Shown here: positions 25,083 to 32,872 of the stretch, one piece after another
Layout of the letters: every line of letters begins with the position of its first letter
Numbering within the stretch: the first letter of the stretch is position 1
Assembly: GCF_900112685.1 (NCBI RefSeq)
Contig: NZ_FOMS01000003.1
Location: forward strand, 1 to 64,000
Reading direction: 5' to 3'
Origin: Roseivivax sediminis
Lineage (GTDB): Bacteria > Pseudomonadota > Alphaproteobacteria > Rhodobacterales > Rhodobacteraceae
DNA length: 64,000 nt
Translations under genes and position numbers: made by a program
The notes under the pieces: model-generated
Told to the model about the DNA's origin: nothing
Seen by the model: only the letters and a program-made list of their open reading frames with translations
Database searches by the model: none

Positions 25083-26125
25083 GCGGCCTCCGTGCGGTGG
25101 GATCCGATCATAAGAAGTGCGAAGCAGGGCGCTCCGACGAGCGCGGTGACAAGGCCCGCGGGGATCTGGACCGGGCCGAACGCGGTGCGCCCGGCCAGGT
25201 CCGCCGCCGCGGTAAGGCAGGCGCCCACGGACCAGGACAGCGCGAGGTGCAGGCCCGGCCCCGAGCGGGCCAGCCGGCGCGCGGCATGGGGCCCGAGCAG
25301 TCCGACGAAGGTGACCGGCCCGACCACCGACACCGAGGCGGCGGCAAGCCCGACCGAGGCGATCAGCAGCGCGGTTCGCGCGTGCGCCACCCGGTGCCCC
25401 AGGCTCGCGGCGAGATCGTCCCCCAGCCGCAGCGCCGCCAGCGGCCGCGCCGCCGGGATCGCGACGAGGACCGCCGCGCCGGTGGCCAGCGCGCACAGGC
25501 GCACCTCGTCCCACCCGGCGGACCGCACCGACCCGGCGAGCCAGCCGAGCGCCTCGTGCGCCTCCGAGATCTGTCCGTAGGTCAGCAGCGCCGTGGTCAT
25601 CGCGGTCAGGAACGCGGCAAGCCCGACCCCGGTCAGCAGGAACCGCGTCTGCGCCCCGCCGGCGCGGGCGCCGGTGATCAGCAGGATCGCGGCAGCCACG
25701 GCCAGCCCGCCGCCGAACGCGGCCGGTGCGCGCCAGGCATCGGGCGCCGCCGGCAGCAGCACGGTGAGCGAGATGACGGCGAGGCCGGCGCCCTGGCTGA
25801 CACCCACCAGCGCCGGATCTGCCAGCGGGTTCAGCGTCGAGCCCTGCAGAAGCGCGCCCGACAGCGCAAGGAGCCCGCCGGCCATCAGGGCGGTGAGCAC
25901 GCGGGGCAGGCGGAACTCCGTCGCGACGAGGTCCGCCCGCTCGGATGCCGCCCCGAAGAGGGCGGAGAGCGCCTCGGTCAGCCCCACGGCGGCGCTGCCG
26001 AAGGAGAGGCTGGCGAGCAGCAGCGCGAGGATCGCGGCGCCGAGCGCGGCGAGGGCGGCCGCGCCGCGCGCCGGGATCTCGAGCGCCACGCGCCGGTCGA
26101 GGCAGGAGAACCGCAGCACCGTCAT
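25079..26125 (-). CDS. Siderophore ABC importer, permease subunit 2 (importer 2)
   Basis: The 348-residue FecCD-family permease shows family landmarks FRLPRVLTALMAGGLLALSG near residue 70, LNPLADPALVGVSQGAG near 97 and VGPVTFVGLLGPHAAR near 267. It overlaps its neighbours on both sides by ATGA junctions. With the upstream permease it forms the channel of importer 2. Confidence 0.9.
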   Translation of the reverse strand: MTVLRFSCLDRRVALEIPARGAAALAALGAAILALLLASLSFGSAAVGLTEALSALFGAASERADLVATEFRLPRVLTALMAGGLLALSGALLQGSTLNPLADPALVGVSQGAGLAVISLTVLLPAAPDAWRAPAAFGGGLAVAAAILLITGARAGGAQTRFLLTGVGLAAFLTAMTTALLTYGQISEAHEALGWLAGSVRSAGWDEVRLCALATGAAVLVAIPAARPLAALRLGDDLAASLGHRVAHARTALLIASVGLAAASVSVVGPVTFVGLLGPHAARRLARSGPGLHLALSWSVGACLTAAADLAGRTAFGPVQIPAGLVTALVGAPCFALLMIGSHRTEAA

Positions 26126-27105
26126 GCCCGCACCCGCAGCAGCAGGACGAAGACCGGGGCGCCGACGAGCGCCGTCAGGATCCCCGTGGAGACCTCGGCG
26201 GGGGCGATCACTGTGCGGCCCGCCGTGTCGGCCGCCAGAAGGTACACCGCGCCGAGCGCGATGCTCGCCGGCACGAGCCGCGCGTAGCCGGTGCCGAAGA
26301 TCAGCCGCGCCGCATGTGGCACGGTCAGGCCGACGAAGGCCAGCGGCCCGGCAAGGGCGACTGCACTCGCCGTCAGCACCACGACGGCGATCAGCGTGAG
26401 CGCCCGGATGCGCCCGACCGCCACCCCCAGCGCATGCGCCGCCTCGTCGCCGAGCGACAGCACCGTCAGCTTCGGCGCGAGCACGAGCGCCGCGGCGAGG
26501 CCGGCCAGCGCCCAGGGGGCCACCAGCGTCACCACCGGCAGGCGCAGCCCGGCCAGCGAGCCCGAGAGCCAGACGCGCAGATCCTCGAAACTGCGCTCGT
26601 CAATCAGGTTCAGAAGCGTGGTCAGCGCGGCGAGGAAGGCCGTGACCGCCGCGCCGGCGAGGACGGGCGTCAGCATCCCCGTGCCGCCGCCGGCAGCGGC
26701 GGTCACGCCCCAGACCATCAGCGCGCCGGCCAGCGCGCCGACCGCTGCCAGGACCGGCAGGAGCGGCGGCGCGGTCAGGCCGAAGACGCTCTGTCCCGCC
26801 ACGACCGCCAGCGCCGCGCCGGCCAAGAGGCCGAAGAGTCCCGGCTCGGCCAGCGGATTGCGCGTCGCGCCCTGCATCAGGGCGCCCGCCGCCGACAACG
26901 CGGCACCGGCCAGCATGGCGCCCAGCGCCCGCGGCAGCCGGATCTCGGCGATCACGGCGGCGTCGTAGCTGTCGCCGCCGCCCAGGAGCGCCGTGACGAC
27001 GGCGCCGGGCGGCACCGAGTGCGCGCCCGTGCCGAGATGCCAGACGAGCGCGGACAGCAGCAGAAGGCCGAGCGCCGCAGGCGGGATCAGCGCGCGCACG
27101 CTCAT
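26122..27105 (-). CDS. Siderophore ABC importer, permease subunit 1 (importer 2)
   Basis: The 327-residue FecCD-family permease has IRLPRALGAMLAGAALSAAG near residue 50, ATRNPLAEPGLFGLLAGAAL near 80 and AGPLAFVGLTVPHAARLIFG near 250. About nine to ten hydrophobic helices are apparent. The ATG at 27105 overlaps the ATPase stop. It is more like the FecC/FhuB half of classic hydroxamate or citrate importers than the importer-1 permeases. Confidence 0.9.
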   Translation of the reverse strand: MSVRALIPPAALGLLLLSALVWHLGTGAHSVPPGAVVTALLGGGDSYDAAVIAEIRLPRALGAMLAGAALSAAGALMQGATRNPLAEPGLFGLLAGAALAVVAGQSVFGLTAPPLLPVLAAVGALAGALMVWGVTAAAGGGTGMLTPVLAGAAVTAFLAALTTLLNLIDERSFEDLRVWLSGSLAGLRLPVVTLVAPWALAGLAAALVLAPKLTVLSLGDEAAHALGVAVGRIRALTLIAVVVLTASAVALAGPLAFVGLTVPHAARLIFGTGYARLVPASIALGAVYLLAADTAGRTVIAPAEVSTGILTALVGAPVFVLLLRVRA

Positions 27106-27905
27106 GCCGCGGTCCGCGGCAGGCAGACCGGGCGGCCGGTCTCGGGGTCCGCGATCACCCGCGCATCGAGGCCGAAGACCCGCGCGAGCACCGGCGCCGT
27201 CATCACCTCCTCGGGCGTGCCCGCCGCGTCGATGCGACCCTCCCGCATCATCACGATGCGGTCGGCGAATGCCGCGGCGAGGTTCAGCTCGTGCAGCACC
27301 ACGAGGATCGTGCGGCCTTCGCGCGCGAGGCGGGCCAGGAGCCCCATGATCTCCAGCTGCACCGAGAGGTCGAGATAGGTGGTCGGCTCGTCCAGAAGCA
27401 GGATCGGCGTTTCCTGCGCCAGCGTCATCGCGATCCAGCAGCGCTGGCGCTGCCCGCCCGAGAGCGACTCCAGCGGCCGGCCGGCGAATTGCGCGACATC
27501 GGTCGCCTCCATGGCGCGGGCGATGATCGCGTCGTCCTCGGGCGACCAGTGCCGGACCAGCCCGCGATGCGGGTGCCGGCCCTGCGCCACGAGATCGCGC
27601 ACGCGCATGCCCTCGGGCAGGATCGGCGATTGCGGCAGAAGCGCCATGCGCTGCGCGGCCGCACGGGGCGACAGATCGTCGAGCGACGCGCCGCCGATCT
27701 CCACCCGCCCGGCATCCGGGCGCAGGATGCGCGCGATGGTCTTCAGGAGGGTGGACTTGCCACAGCCGTTGCGCCCCACGAGAGCCGTCATCGCGCCGGG
27801 CGCGACGTCCAGATCGACCTCGCGCAGGGCCCGGACCTCGCCGCGGCGGACGCTCAGCCCGCGAACGGCGATCCGGCCCGGGGTGACTTGGGCGGCTTCG
27901 GCCAT
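27102..27905 (-). CDS. Siderophore ABC importer, ATPase subunit (importer 2)
   Basis: The 267-residue ATPase is of the FepC/FecE/FhuC group. It has Walker A GRNGCGKST (about 43-51), signature SGGQRQRCWIAMTLA, Walker B PILLLDEPTTYLDL and switch LVVLHELN. It is the first gene of the importer-2 operon ATPase-permease-permease-SBP-fhuF. No good ribosome-binding site precedes the ATG at 27905. Instead one copy of the shared iron-locus motif ends 6 bp before it. Confidence 0.9.
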   Translation of the reverse strand: MAEAAQVTPGRIAVRGLSVRRGEVRALREVDLDVAPGAMTALVGRNGCGKSTLLKTIARILRPDAGRVEIGGASLDDLSPRAAAQRMALLPQSPILPEGMRVRDLVAQGRHPHRGLVRHWSPEDDAIIARAMEATDVAQFAGRPLESLSGGQRQRCWIAMTLAQETPILLLDEPTTYLDLSVQLEIMGLLARLAREGRTILVVLHELNLAAAFADRIVMMREGRIDAAGTPEEVMTAPVLARVFGLDARVIADPETGRPVCLPRTAA

Positions 27906-27911
27906 GACAGC

Positions 27912-27935
27912 TTAATCCCGATCAGTTCAGTCAGG
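27912..27935 (-). promoter_or_regulatory. Iron-locus motif, copy 4 (before importer-2 operon)
   Basis: On the minus strand: CCTGACTGAACTGA followed by TCGGGATTAA. The first part matches copy 2 (CCTGACTTAAAC...) especially well. It ends 6 bp before the start codon at 27905. Confidence 0.45.
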
Positions 27936-28403
27936 AAGTCTGTCCCAGACTATGCCGCGCACTGCAAGCCCTGGCCGTCCCGGGCCGGCGGTGTGGCGAA
28001 GGGGCGCCCGCACCATGGGGCGCTCGGCCCCGTTCTTCCGCCGGCCTGAGGAGGGCAGGAAGCGGCCCCACGCGCGGGCACTCCTGCGTGAAGCCGATCT
28101 CGCCCGCGATATGCCGCAGATGGGCGCGCACCTCCGCGAGATCGGCTGCTTCGGCGCTGCGCCGGGCGATGGCGGTGCAGCGCATGGTGTCCGGTCCGTA
28201 GCCACGAGGACGGAGCCAAGGAGGTTGCCCGCGCGTTGGTCGCAGACATCGGCCTCGAACCGCGCGAGGCTGGGGCTTCGGCACTGGCGCCACTCCGGCC
28301 ATTTTGCCATGGTCGCCGCCGTCCTCACCAACGGGCAGCCGGGCAGGTTGGCGCTGACCTACCGTTTCGACAAGCTGCGCCGAGCGCAGGAAAGGAGACC
28401 GAC
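27936..28403. other. Non-coding or decayed stretch
   Basis: About 470 bp lie between importer 2 and the divergent cupin gene. No complete gene is recognised. One minus-strand frame, from an ATG at 28185 down to about 28080, reads [18 protein letters not shown]. This is faintly like the start of an RsbW-type anti-sigma kinase but breaks off, so it may be a gene remnant. The 3' end contains the cupin gene's AAAGGAG site. Confidence 0.3.
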
Positions 28404-28799
28404 ATGAAGATCACACGCGCCGGACAGAACCCGTCGGGCCCCGGACCCGAGGCCTATTTCACCGGATCGGTCCGTATCGACCCGCTGTTTCAGGCCGAGG
28501 CGCCGGGCCGCACCGCGGGCGCGCATGTCACGTTCGAGCCCTGTGCCCGCACCGCCTGGCACACCCATCCCGCCGGCCAGACCCTGATCGTGACCTTCGG
28601 CCGCGGCCGTGTCGCCCGCGAGGGCGGCGAGATCGAGGAGATCAGCGAGGGCGACATCGTCTGGTTCCCCGCCGGCGAGAAGCATTGGCACGGCGCCGCG
28701 CCCGACACCGCGATGAGCCACATCGCAATCCAGGAAAGCATCGACGGCTCCCCCGTGACGTGGATGGAGAAGGTGTCGGACGAGGAATACGGAACCTGA
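28404..28799 (+). CDS. Small cupin-domain protein
   Basis: The 131-residue single-domain cupin has the metal-binding pattern HTHPAGQT near residue 52, then [30 protein letters not shown] near 85 and SHIAIQE. Proteins of this type include (R)-mandelonitrile-lyase-like and carboxymuconolactone-associated cupins, but the substrate is unknown. The ATG at 28404 follows AAAGGAG. The gene stands alone and converges with the potC-like gene. Confidence 0.8.
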   Translation: MKITRAGQNPSGPGPEAYFTGSVRIDPLFQAEAPGRTAGAHVTFEPCARTAWHTHPAGQTLIVTFGRGRVAREGGEIEEISEGDIVWFPAGEKHWHGAAPDTAMSHIAIQESIDGSPVTWMEKVSDEEYGT

Positions 28800-28837
28800 G
28801 CCTGCGTCGAGGGCGAGGTCCCGCGCCAATTGGCCTC

Positions 28838-28851
28838 CCCGGTCGACCGGG
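28838..28851. terminator. Short palindrome between convergent genes
   Basis: CCCGG-TCGA-CCGGG lies in the 67-bp gap between the cupin and potC-like stops. The stem is only 5 bp, so the terminator call is weak. Confidence 0.3.
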
Positions 28852-28866
28852 CCTGCGTCGCCGTGG

Positions 28867-29646
28867 TCATGTCCGCTTGCGGGCCGACAGGAAGATGGCG
28901 CCGACACAGAGGAGGCTGACGAAGAAGATCGCGCCCGAGATCGCGTAGATGGTGGGGTCCGCGCCGGAATTCATCCGGCCGAACAATTCGATCGGCAAGG
29001 TGTTCTGGCGCCCAACGAGGTAGAATGCGCGGCCGAATTCGTTCAGCGACAGCAGGAAGGCGAAGATCAGCGCGCTGAGCAGCCCGGGCGTCAGCACCGG
29101 CAGCGTGATGTCGCGCGTGCGCTGCCACCAGTTCGCGCCGAGATCCGCCGCCGCCATCAGCCACGATGGGCGCAGTCCTGTCATCGACGTCAGGATCACG
29201 ATGAAGGCGAAGGGCATCGCCCAGAGCAGGTGCGCCGCCGCCACCGTCAGCGCCGACGGCGTGATGCCGGCCCGCGTGAAGATCACCGACAGGGCGAGCC
29301 CCTGGATCACGCCCGGCACGAAGAGCGGCAGCAGCATGGCGAGAAACCAGATCGTGCGCCCGCGTCTCAGCTCCAGGTAGGCGAGTGCGGCCAGAAGTGC
29401 GAGCGCGACCGCCGCCAGCGCGGTGATCGTCGCGACCAGGAGCGATTCCCGCAGCGCGCGCGTCAGGCCGCCTTCGCCGGCCAGCGCCACGTACCACTTG
29501 AGGCTCAGATCGCCGAGGGATGGCAGGCCCGGCTGCAGCGCGGGGTTCAGCGAGATCGCGATCAGGTAGACCGGCGGCGCGTAGATCAGTGCGACCGCCA
29601 GCGCGACGAGAATCCAGACGGTCGCGGCGTTTGAGCGTGCGGTCAT
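28867..29646 (-). CDS. PotC-like ABC permease of the hydantoinase operon
   Basis: The 259-residue inner-membrane permease has six hydrophobic helices and the EAA-type coupling loop LMAAADLGANWWQRTRDITLP (split as LMAAADLGANWW and RDITLPVLTPG, about 165-188). It belongs to the spermidine/putrescine-type (MOI) permease group. The ATG at 29646 overlaps the potB-like stop; the frame is open far upstream inside that gene. It is the last gene of the six-gene operon that starts at 36608. Confidence 0.9.
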   Translation of the reverse strand: MTARSNAATVWILVALAVALIYAPPVYLIAISLNPALQPGLPSLGDLSLKWYVALAGEGGLTRALRESLLVATITALAAVALALLAALAYLELRRGRTIWFLAMLLPLFVPGVIQGLALSVIFTRAGITPSALTVAAAHLLWAMPFAFIVILTSMTGLRPSWLMAAADLGANWWQRTRDITLPVLTPGLLSALIFAFLLSLNEFGRAFYLVGRQNTLPIELFGRMNSGADPTIYAISGAIFFVSLLCVGAIFLSARKRT

Positions 29647-30497
29647 TTCGACATCCCCTCGAACAGGCGGGCCAGGCCGAAGATGCGGTTGCCGGCCAGC
29701 AGCACCCCGAATACGCAGATCAGCACGACCGAGGAGATCGCGAAGGCCAGCGGGAAATTCGCCACCCGCATCACGTCGTTGATCATGATCGACACGATGG
29801 GTGCGCCCGCGCCGCCGAGCATCTGCACCTCGGTCTGCGAACCGATGACCATGACGAAGACGAACAGGAACCCCGCGAAACTGCCCGACAGGGTCAGCGG
29901 GATAACGATGCTGCCGACGATGCGCCAGAAGCCGGCGCCGAGGTCCTGCGCGGCCTTCAGAAGCGACGGCTCCACCCGCTGCATGGCGAGGATCAGGGGA
30001 AAGGCGGCGAATGGCAGGTAGGAGGCGATGAAGCCCACCATGATCGCGAAATCCGAGAACAGCAGCCAGTCGAGCGGCTCCGCGATCAGCCCGAGCGATT
30101 GCAGCGCCTCGTTCACCGGCCCGGTGCGCCCCAGCACCAACCGCCAGGAAAACGCCCGGATCAGGTAGGAGGTGAAGAACGGGATGGTGATCAGGGCCAT
30201 GAGCACGAGCGCCAGCCGCCGCCCGGCAAGAAAGCGGATCGCGTAGGCCAGCGGAAAGGCCAGCACCACGCAGAACGACGCCGCCAGCACCGCCTTGAAG
30301 AGCGTGCCCAGAAGCACCGTCCAGCGCCCGGCCTCGCCGATCGCGGCATAACCGGCGAGCGAGAGTTCGGGGCGGATCCAGTAGGTCGAAGGGTCCCAGG
30401 TCCAGAAGCTCCACACAACCACGACGCAGAGCGGCGCGGCCCCGAGGACAAGGACCGCGATGACGGGCAGGGACATCAGGCTGAGGATGGTCTTCAT
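29643..30497 (-). CDS. PotB-like ABC permease of the hydantoinase operon
   Basis: The 284-residue permease has six hydrophobic helices, the loop LLKAAQDLGAGFWRIVGSIVIP (EAA-type coupling motif, near residue 184), and LIRAFSWRLVLG near 112, which is characteristic of PotB. It pairs with the downstream PotC-like subunit. A 96-bp gap with a strong hairpin separates it from the binding-protein gene. Confidence 0.9.
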   Translation of the reverse strand: MKTILSLMSLPVIAVLVLGAAPLCVVVVWSFWTWDPSTYWIRPELSLAGYAAIGEAGRWTVLLGTLFKAVLAASFCVVLAFPLAYAIRFLAGRRLALVLMALITIPFFTSYLIRAFSWRLVLGRTGPVNEALQSLGLIAEPLDWLLFSDFAIMVGFIASYLPFAAFPLILAMQRVEPSLLKAAQDLGAGFWRIVGSIVIPLTLSGSFAGFLFVFVMVIGSQTEVQMLGGAGAPIVSIMINDVMRVANFPLAFAISSVVLICVFGVLLAGNRIFGLARLFEGMSK

Positions 30498-30553
30498 GGT
30501 GCGGTCCTGGAGGTTCTTGGCGGGGGCGCACGGCGGCTCATCGGCGCATTTGC

Positions 30554-30586
30554 GTGCGGAGCCGGCCTTCGGTGCCGGCCCCGCAC
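30554..30586 (-). terminator. Strong hairpin between binding-protein and permease genes
   Basis: GTGCGG-A-GCCGGC and GCCGGC-C-CCGCAC form two 6-bp helices separated by one A-C mismatch, with a 7-nt loop, 7 bp past the binding-protein stop. In ABC operons such hairpins raise binding-protein mRNA over permease mRNA by partial termination or 3'-end protection. No T-tract is seen. Confidence 0.45.
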
Positions 30587-30593
30587 TGTCGGC

Positions 30594-31769
30594 TTACGCG
30601 TTGCGCAGGCGCTGCCACCATTCCTCGTAGAGCTGGAAGTTGTCGGGGCGCACGTTCTGCCAGTAGACCTTGCCGCTGAACTTGTTCTGCACGTGGTCGA
30701 CGATGCCCATGATCTCCTCGGCGTCGAAGGCATCGGGATTGGCGTCGAGATAAGCGGCAGTCGTGTCGGACGGCACCACGTAGCCGCGCGTTGCGGCGAG
30801 GGTGGCGCCGTAGAAGCCCGACATCAGCCAGTCCGCGAAGGCGTGGGCCTGGTCCTCCAGCCCGCGGTCGGCGGCACCGCGCAGGAGCACTGTGTTGTTG
30901 CCCCAGCCTTCGTAGCCCTCGACCGGCTCGGCATAGGCGACGTCGAGCCCGCGCTTGCGGCCTTCGTAGACGATGGGCTCCCAGCCTGTCATCGCGTCCA
31001 CTTCCTCGTCCGCGACAAGCTGCACGCCCTGTTCCCAGCCGCTCCAGAAGGTGCGGAACTGGCCGTCCGTCTTGTGCTTGATGAGGAATTCCATGACGAG
31101 GCCCAGCTCGTCCTCGGTCAGGTTGCCCGGCTCCTCGATAGGGGCGTTTTCGGATTCCTTGAGGTACATCGCGGTGAAGATGGCAGAGTTGATCCAGGCA
31201 TCCTCCATCGCCACGCGGCCCTTCATCGCCGGGTCGAAGATCACGCCGTAGCTGTCCACGACGCCCAGCTTGTCGCGGCGGTAGATGATCGAGTCGGCGT
31301 TCACGACCGTCGGCAGGCCGATCTGGTCGTCGCCTTCGCGCAGGTAGGGGATGTCCTTGGCCCATTGCCACAGGCTGCCGAAATTCGACAGCTTGGAGGT
31401 GTCCCAGGGCACGATGTTGCCCTGCCGGAACAGTTCCTTCTCCGCGCCGCCCTGGAAGCCACCGATGTCGTAGAGCGCGTTGGCGTTGCCGGCGGCCAGC
31501 CGCGCGACAACCGGGCCCATGTCGTTGCCGTTGTCGGTGAAGGACAGTTCCAGCCCGGTTTCCTCGGTGAGCCGCGACCAGGCGTCGCCGATATCGAGCG
31601 TGCCGGTCCCCCAGAACGCGACCTCGCCCGACTGGGCAAAGGCCGCGCGGGGCAGGGCGAGCCCGCCGGTCAGCGCCGCGGCCGACCCGGCCCCGGCCAA
31701 CTGCAGAAGCCGCCGCCGCCCCATGTTGGACGCGAAGGGGGAGGGGGATGCGATGCGATGTCGTGTCAT
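30594..31769 (-). CDS. PotD-like substrate-binding protein with Tat signal
   Basis: The 391-residue periplasmic protein has a twin-arginine signal (MGRRRLLQLAGAG near residue 16, cleavage after RAAFA). It has a polyamine-type (family 1/PotD-like) binding-protein body: VAFWGTGTLDIGDAWSRL, YDIGGFQGGAEKELF, VVNADSIIYRRDKLG, AMTGWEPIVYEGRK. GGAG precedes the ATG at 31769. Being co-transcribed with hydantoinase/oxoprolinase genes, its ligand is probably their substrate or a precursor rather than a polyamine. Confidence 0.88.
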   Translation of the reverse strand: MTRHRIASPSPFASNMGRRRLLQLAGAGSAAALTGGLALPRAAFAQSGEVAFWGTGTLDIGDAWSRLTEETGLELSFTDNGNDMGPVVARLAAGNANALYDIGGFQGGAEKELFRQGNIVPWDTSKLSNFGSLWQWAKDIPYLREGDDQIGLPTVVNADSIIYRRDKLGVVDSYGVIFDPAMKGRVAMEDAWINSAIFTAMYLKESENAPIEEPGNLTEDELGLVMEFLIKHKTDGQFRTFWSGWEQGVQLVADEEVDAMTGWEPIVYEGRKRGLDVAYAEPVEGYEGWGNNTVLLRGAADRGLEDQAHAFADWLMSGFYGATLAATRGYVVPSDTTAAYLDANPDAFDAEEIMGIVDHVQNKFSGKVYWQNVRPDNFQLYEEWWQRLRNA

Positions 31770-31798
31770 TCTCGGCTCCGTTCTGCTCTTGGGATGTT

Positions 31799-32872
31799 TC
31801 AGGGGGCGGGCTGTGCGCCCGCCGTTGCGGTGTCGTCTGGGGGAATCAGAAGGGCGGCATCGGGTGCGAGCGCGATCCGTACGATCTGGCCGACGGCGTG
31901 GTCGTGCCGGGCCTCGGGCGGGGCCGACAGCGTCAGTGTCTGCCCGTCGGAAAAGGAAAGCCTCAGATCGCAGGACAGGCCGCGGAAGCGCACGGTCTCG
32001 ACCTTCAGCTCCAGCGTGCCGGAGGCATCGAGCCTCAGCCGGTCAGGGCGCAGCGCGACGACCGGGCGGGCGGCTCCGGGGCGGGCCTCGCCGACCGGGA
32101 TCGGCTGGCCCGCCACGATGGCGCGGCCGTCCTCGACCCTCTCGGGCACCAGCAGCGGTTCGAGGCCCAGGAACTGCGCCACGAACCCGTTCGCGGGGGC
32201 GGAAAAGAAGCCCTCCGCCGTGTCGGTTTGCACGATCCGTCCCTGGTGCATGATCGCCATGCGGTCCGACAGTGTCAGCGCCTCGTCCTGGTTGTGGGTG
32301 ACGAGCACGAAGGTCGCTCCGGTGCGCTTGTGCAGCCGGCCGAACTCGTCTCGCAACTGCTGGCGCAGGCGTTCGTCCAGACCGGTCAGCGGCTCGTCCA
32401 GCAAGAGGATGCCCGGCTCCATGATGAGCGCGCGCGCCAGTGCCACGCGCTGCCGCTGGCCGCCCGACATCAGCGACACGTCGCGATCCTCGAAACCGCC
32501 CAGGGCCACCAGCTCCAGCGCGTCGGCGACGCGCCGGCGCCGCTCCGTCGCGGCGGTGCCACGCAGCTTGAGACCGTAGCCGACATTTTCGCCGACACTC
32601 ATGTGCGGAAACAGCGCGAGGTCCTGGAAGACGGTGTTCACCGGCCGCCGGCTGGCCGGCACACGCGCCATGTCGGTCCCGTCGAAGGTCAGCCGCCCGG
32701 TATCCGGCGCCTCGAACCCGCCGATCAGCTTCAGAAGCGTGCTCTTGCCGCAGCCCGAGGATCCCAGCAGCGTGAAGAACTCGCCCGCCCGGATGTCCAG
32801 CGACACCTGGCCCAGGGCCTGAACGTCGCCATAGCGTTTCGAGACGCCGTCGATGCCGATCGCGATCGCCAT
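31799..32872 (-). CDS. PotA-like ABC ATPase of the hydantoinase operon
   Basis: The 357-residue ATPase has Walker A GSSGCGKST (about 37-45), signature LMSGGQRQRVALARAL, Walker B GILLLDEPLTGLD, switch VTHNQDEAL, and a C-terminal TOBE-type regulatory domain (VVALRPDRLRLDASG near 265). The ATG at 32872 shares a base with the hyuA stop (TGATG). It energises the PotB/PotC-like channel encoded two genes downstream. Confidence 0.92.
   Translation of the reverse strand: MAIAIGIDGVSKRYGDVQALGQVSLDIRAGEFFTLLGSSGCGKSTLLKLIGGFEAPDTGRLTFDGTDMARVPASRRPVNTVFQDLALFPHMSVGENVGYGLKLRGTAATERRRRVADALELVALGGFEDRDVSLMSGGQRQRVALARALIMEPGILLLDEPLTGLDERLRQQLRDEFGRLHKRTGATFVLVTHNQDEALTLSDRMAIMHQGRIVQTDTAEGFFSAPANGFVAQFLGLEPLLVPERVEDGRAIVAGQPIPVGEARPGAARPVVALRPDRLRLDASGTLELKVETVRFRGLSCDLRLSFSDGQTLTLSAPPEARHDHAVGQIVRIALAPDAALLIPPDDTATAGAQPAP

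Noticed and set aside
29520-32579. A plus-strand open frame of about 1000 codons antisense to the pot genes
   Set aside because: Its residues are dominated by Arg, Asp, Gly and His repeats typical of the complement of GC-rich coding DNA; the opposite strand holds clear ABC-transporter genes in full.
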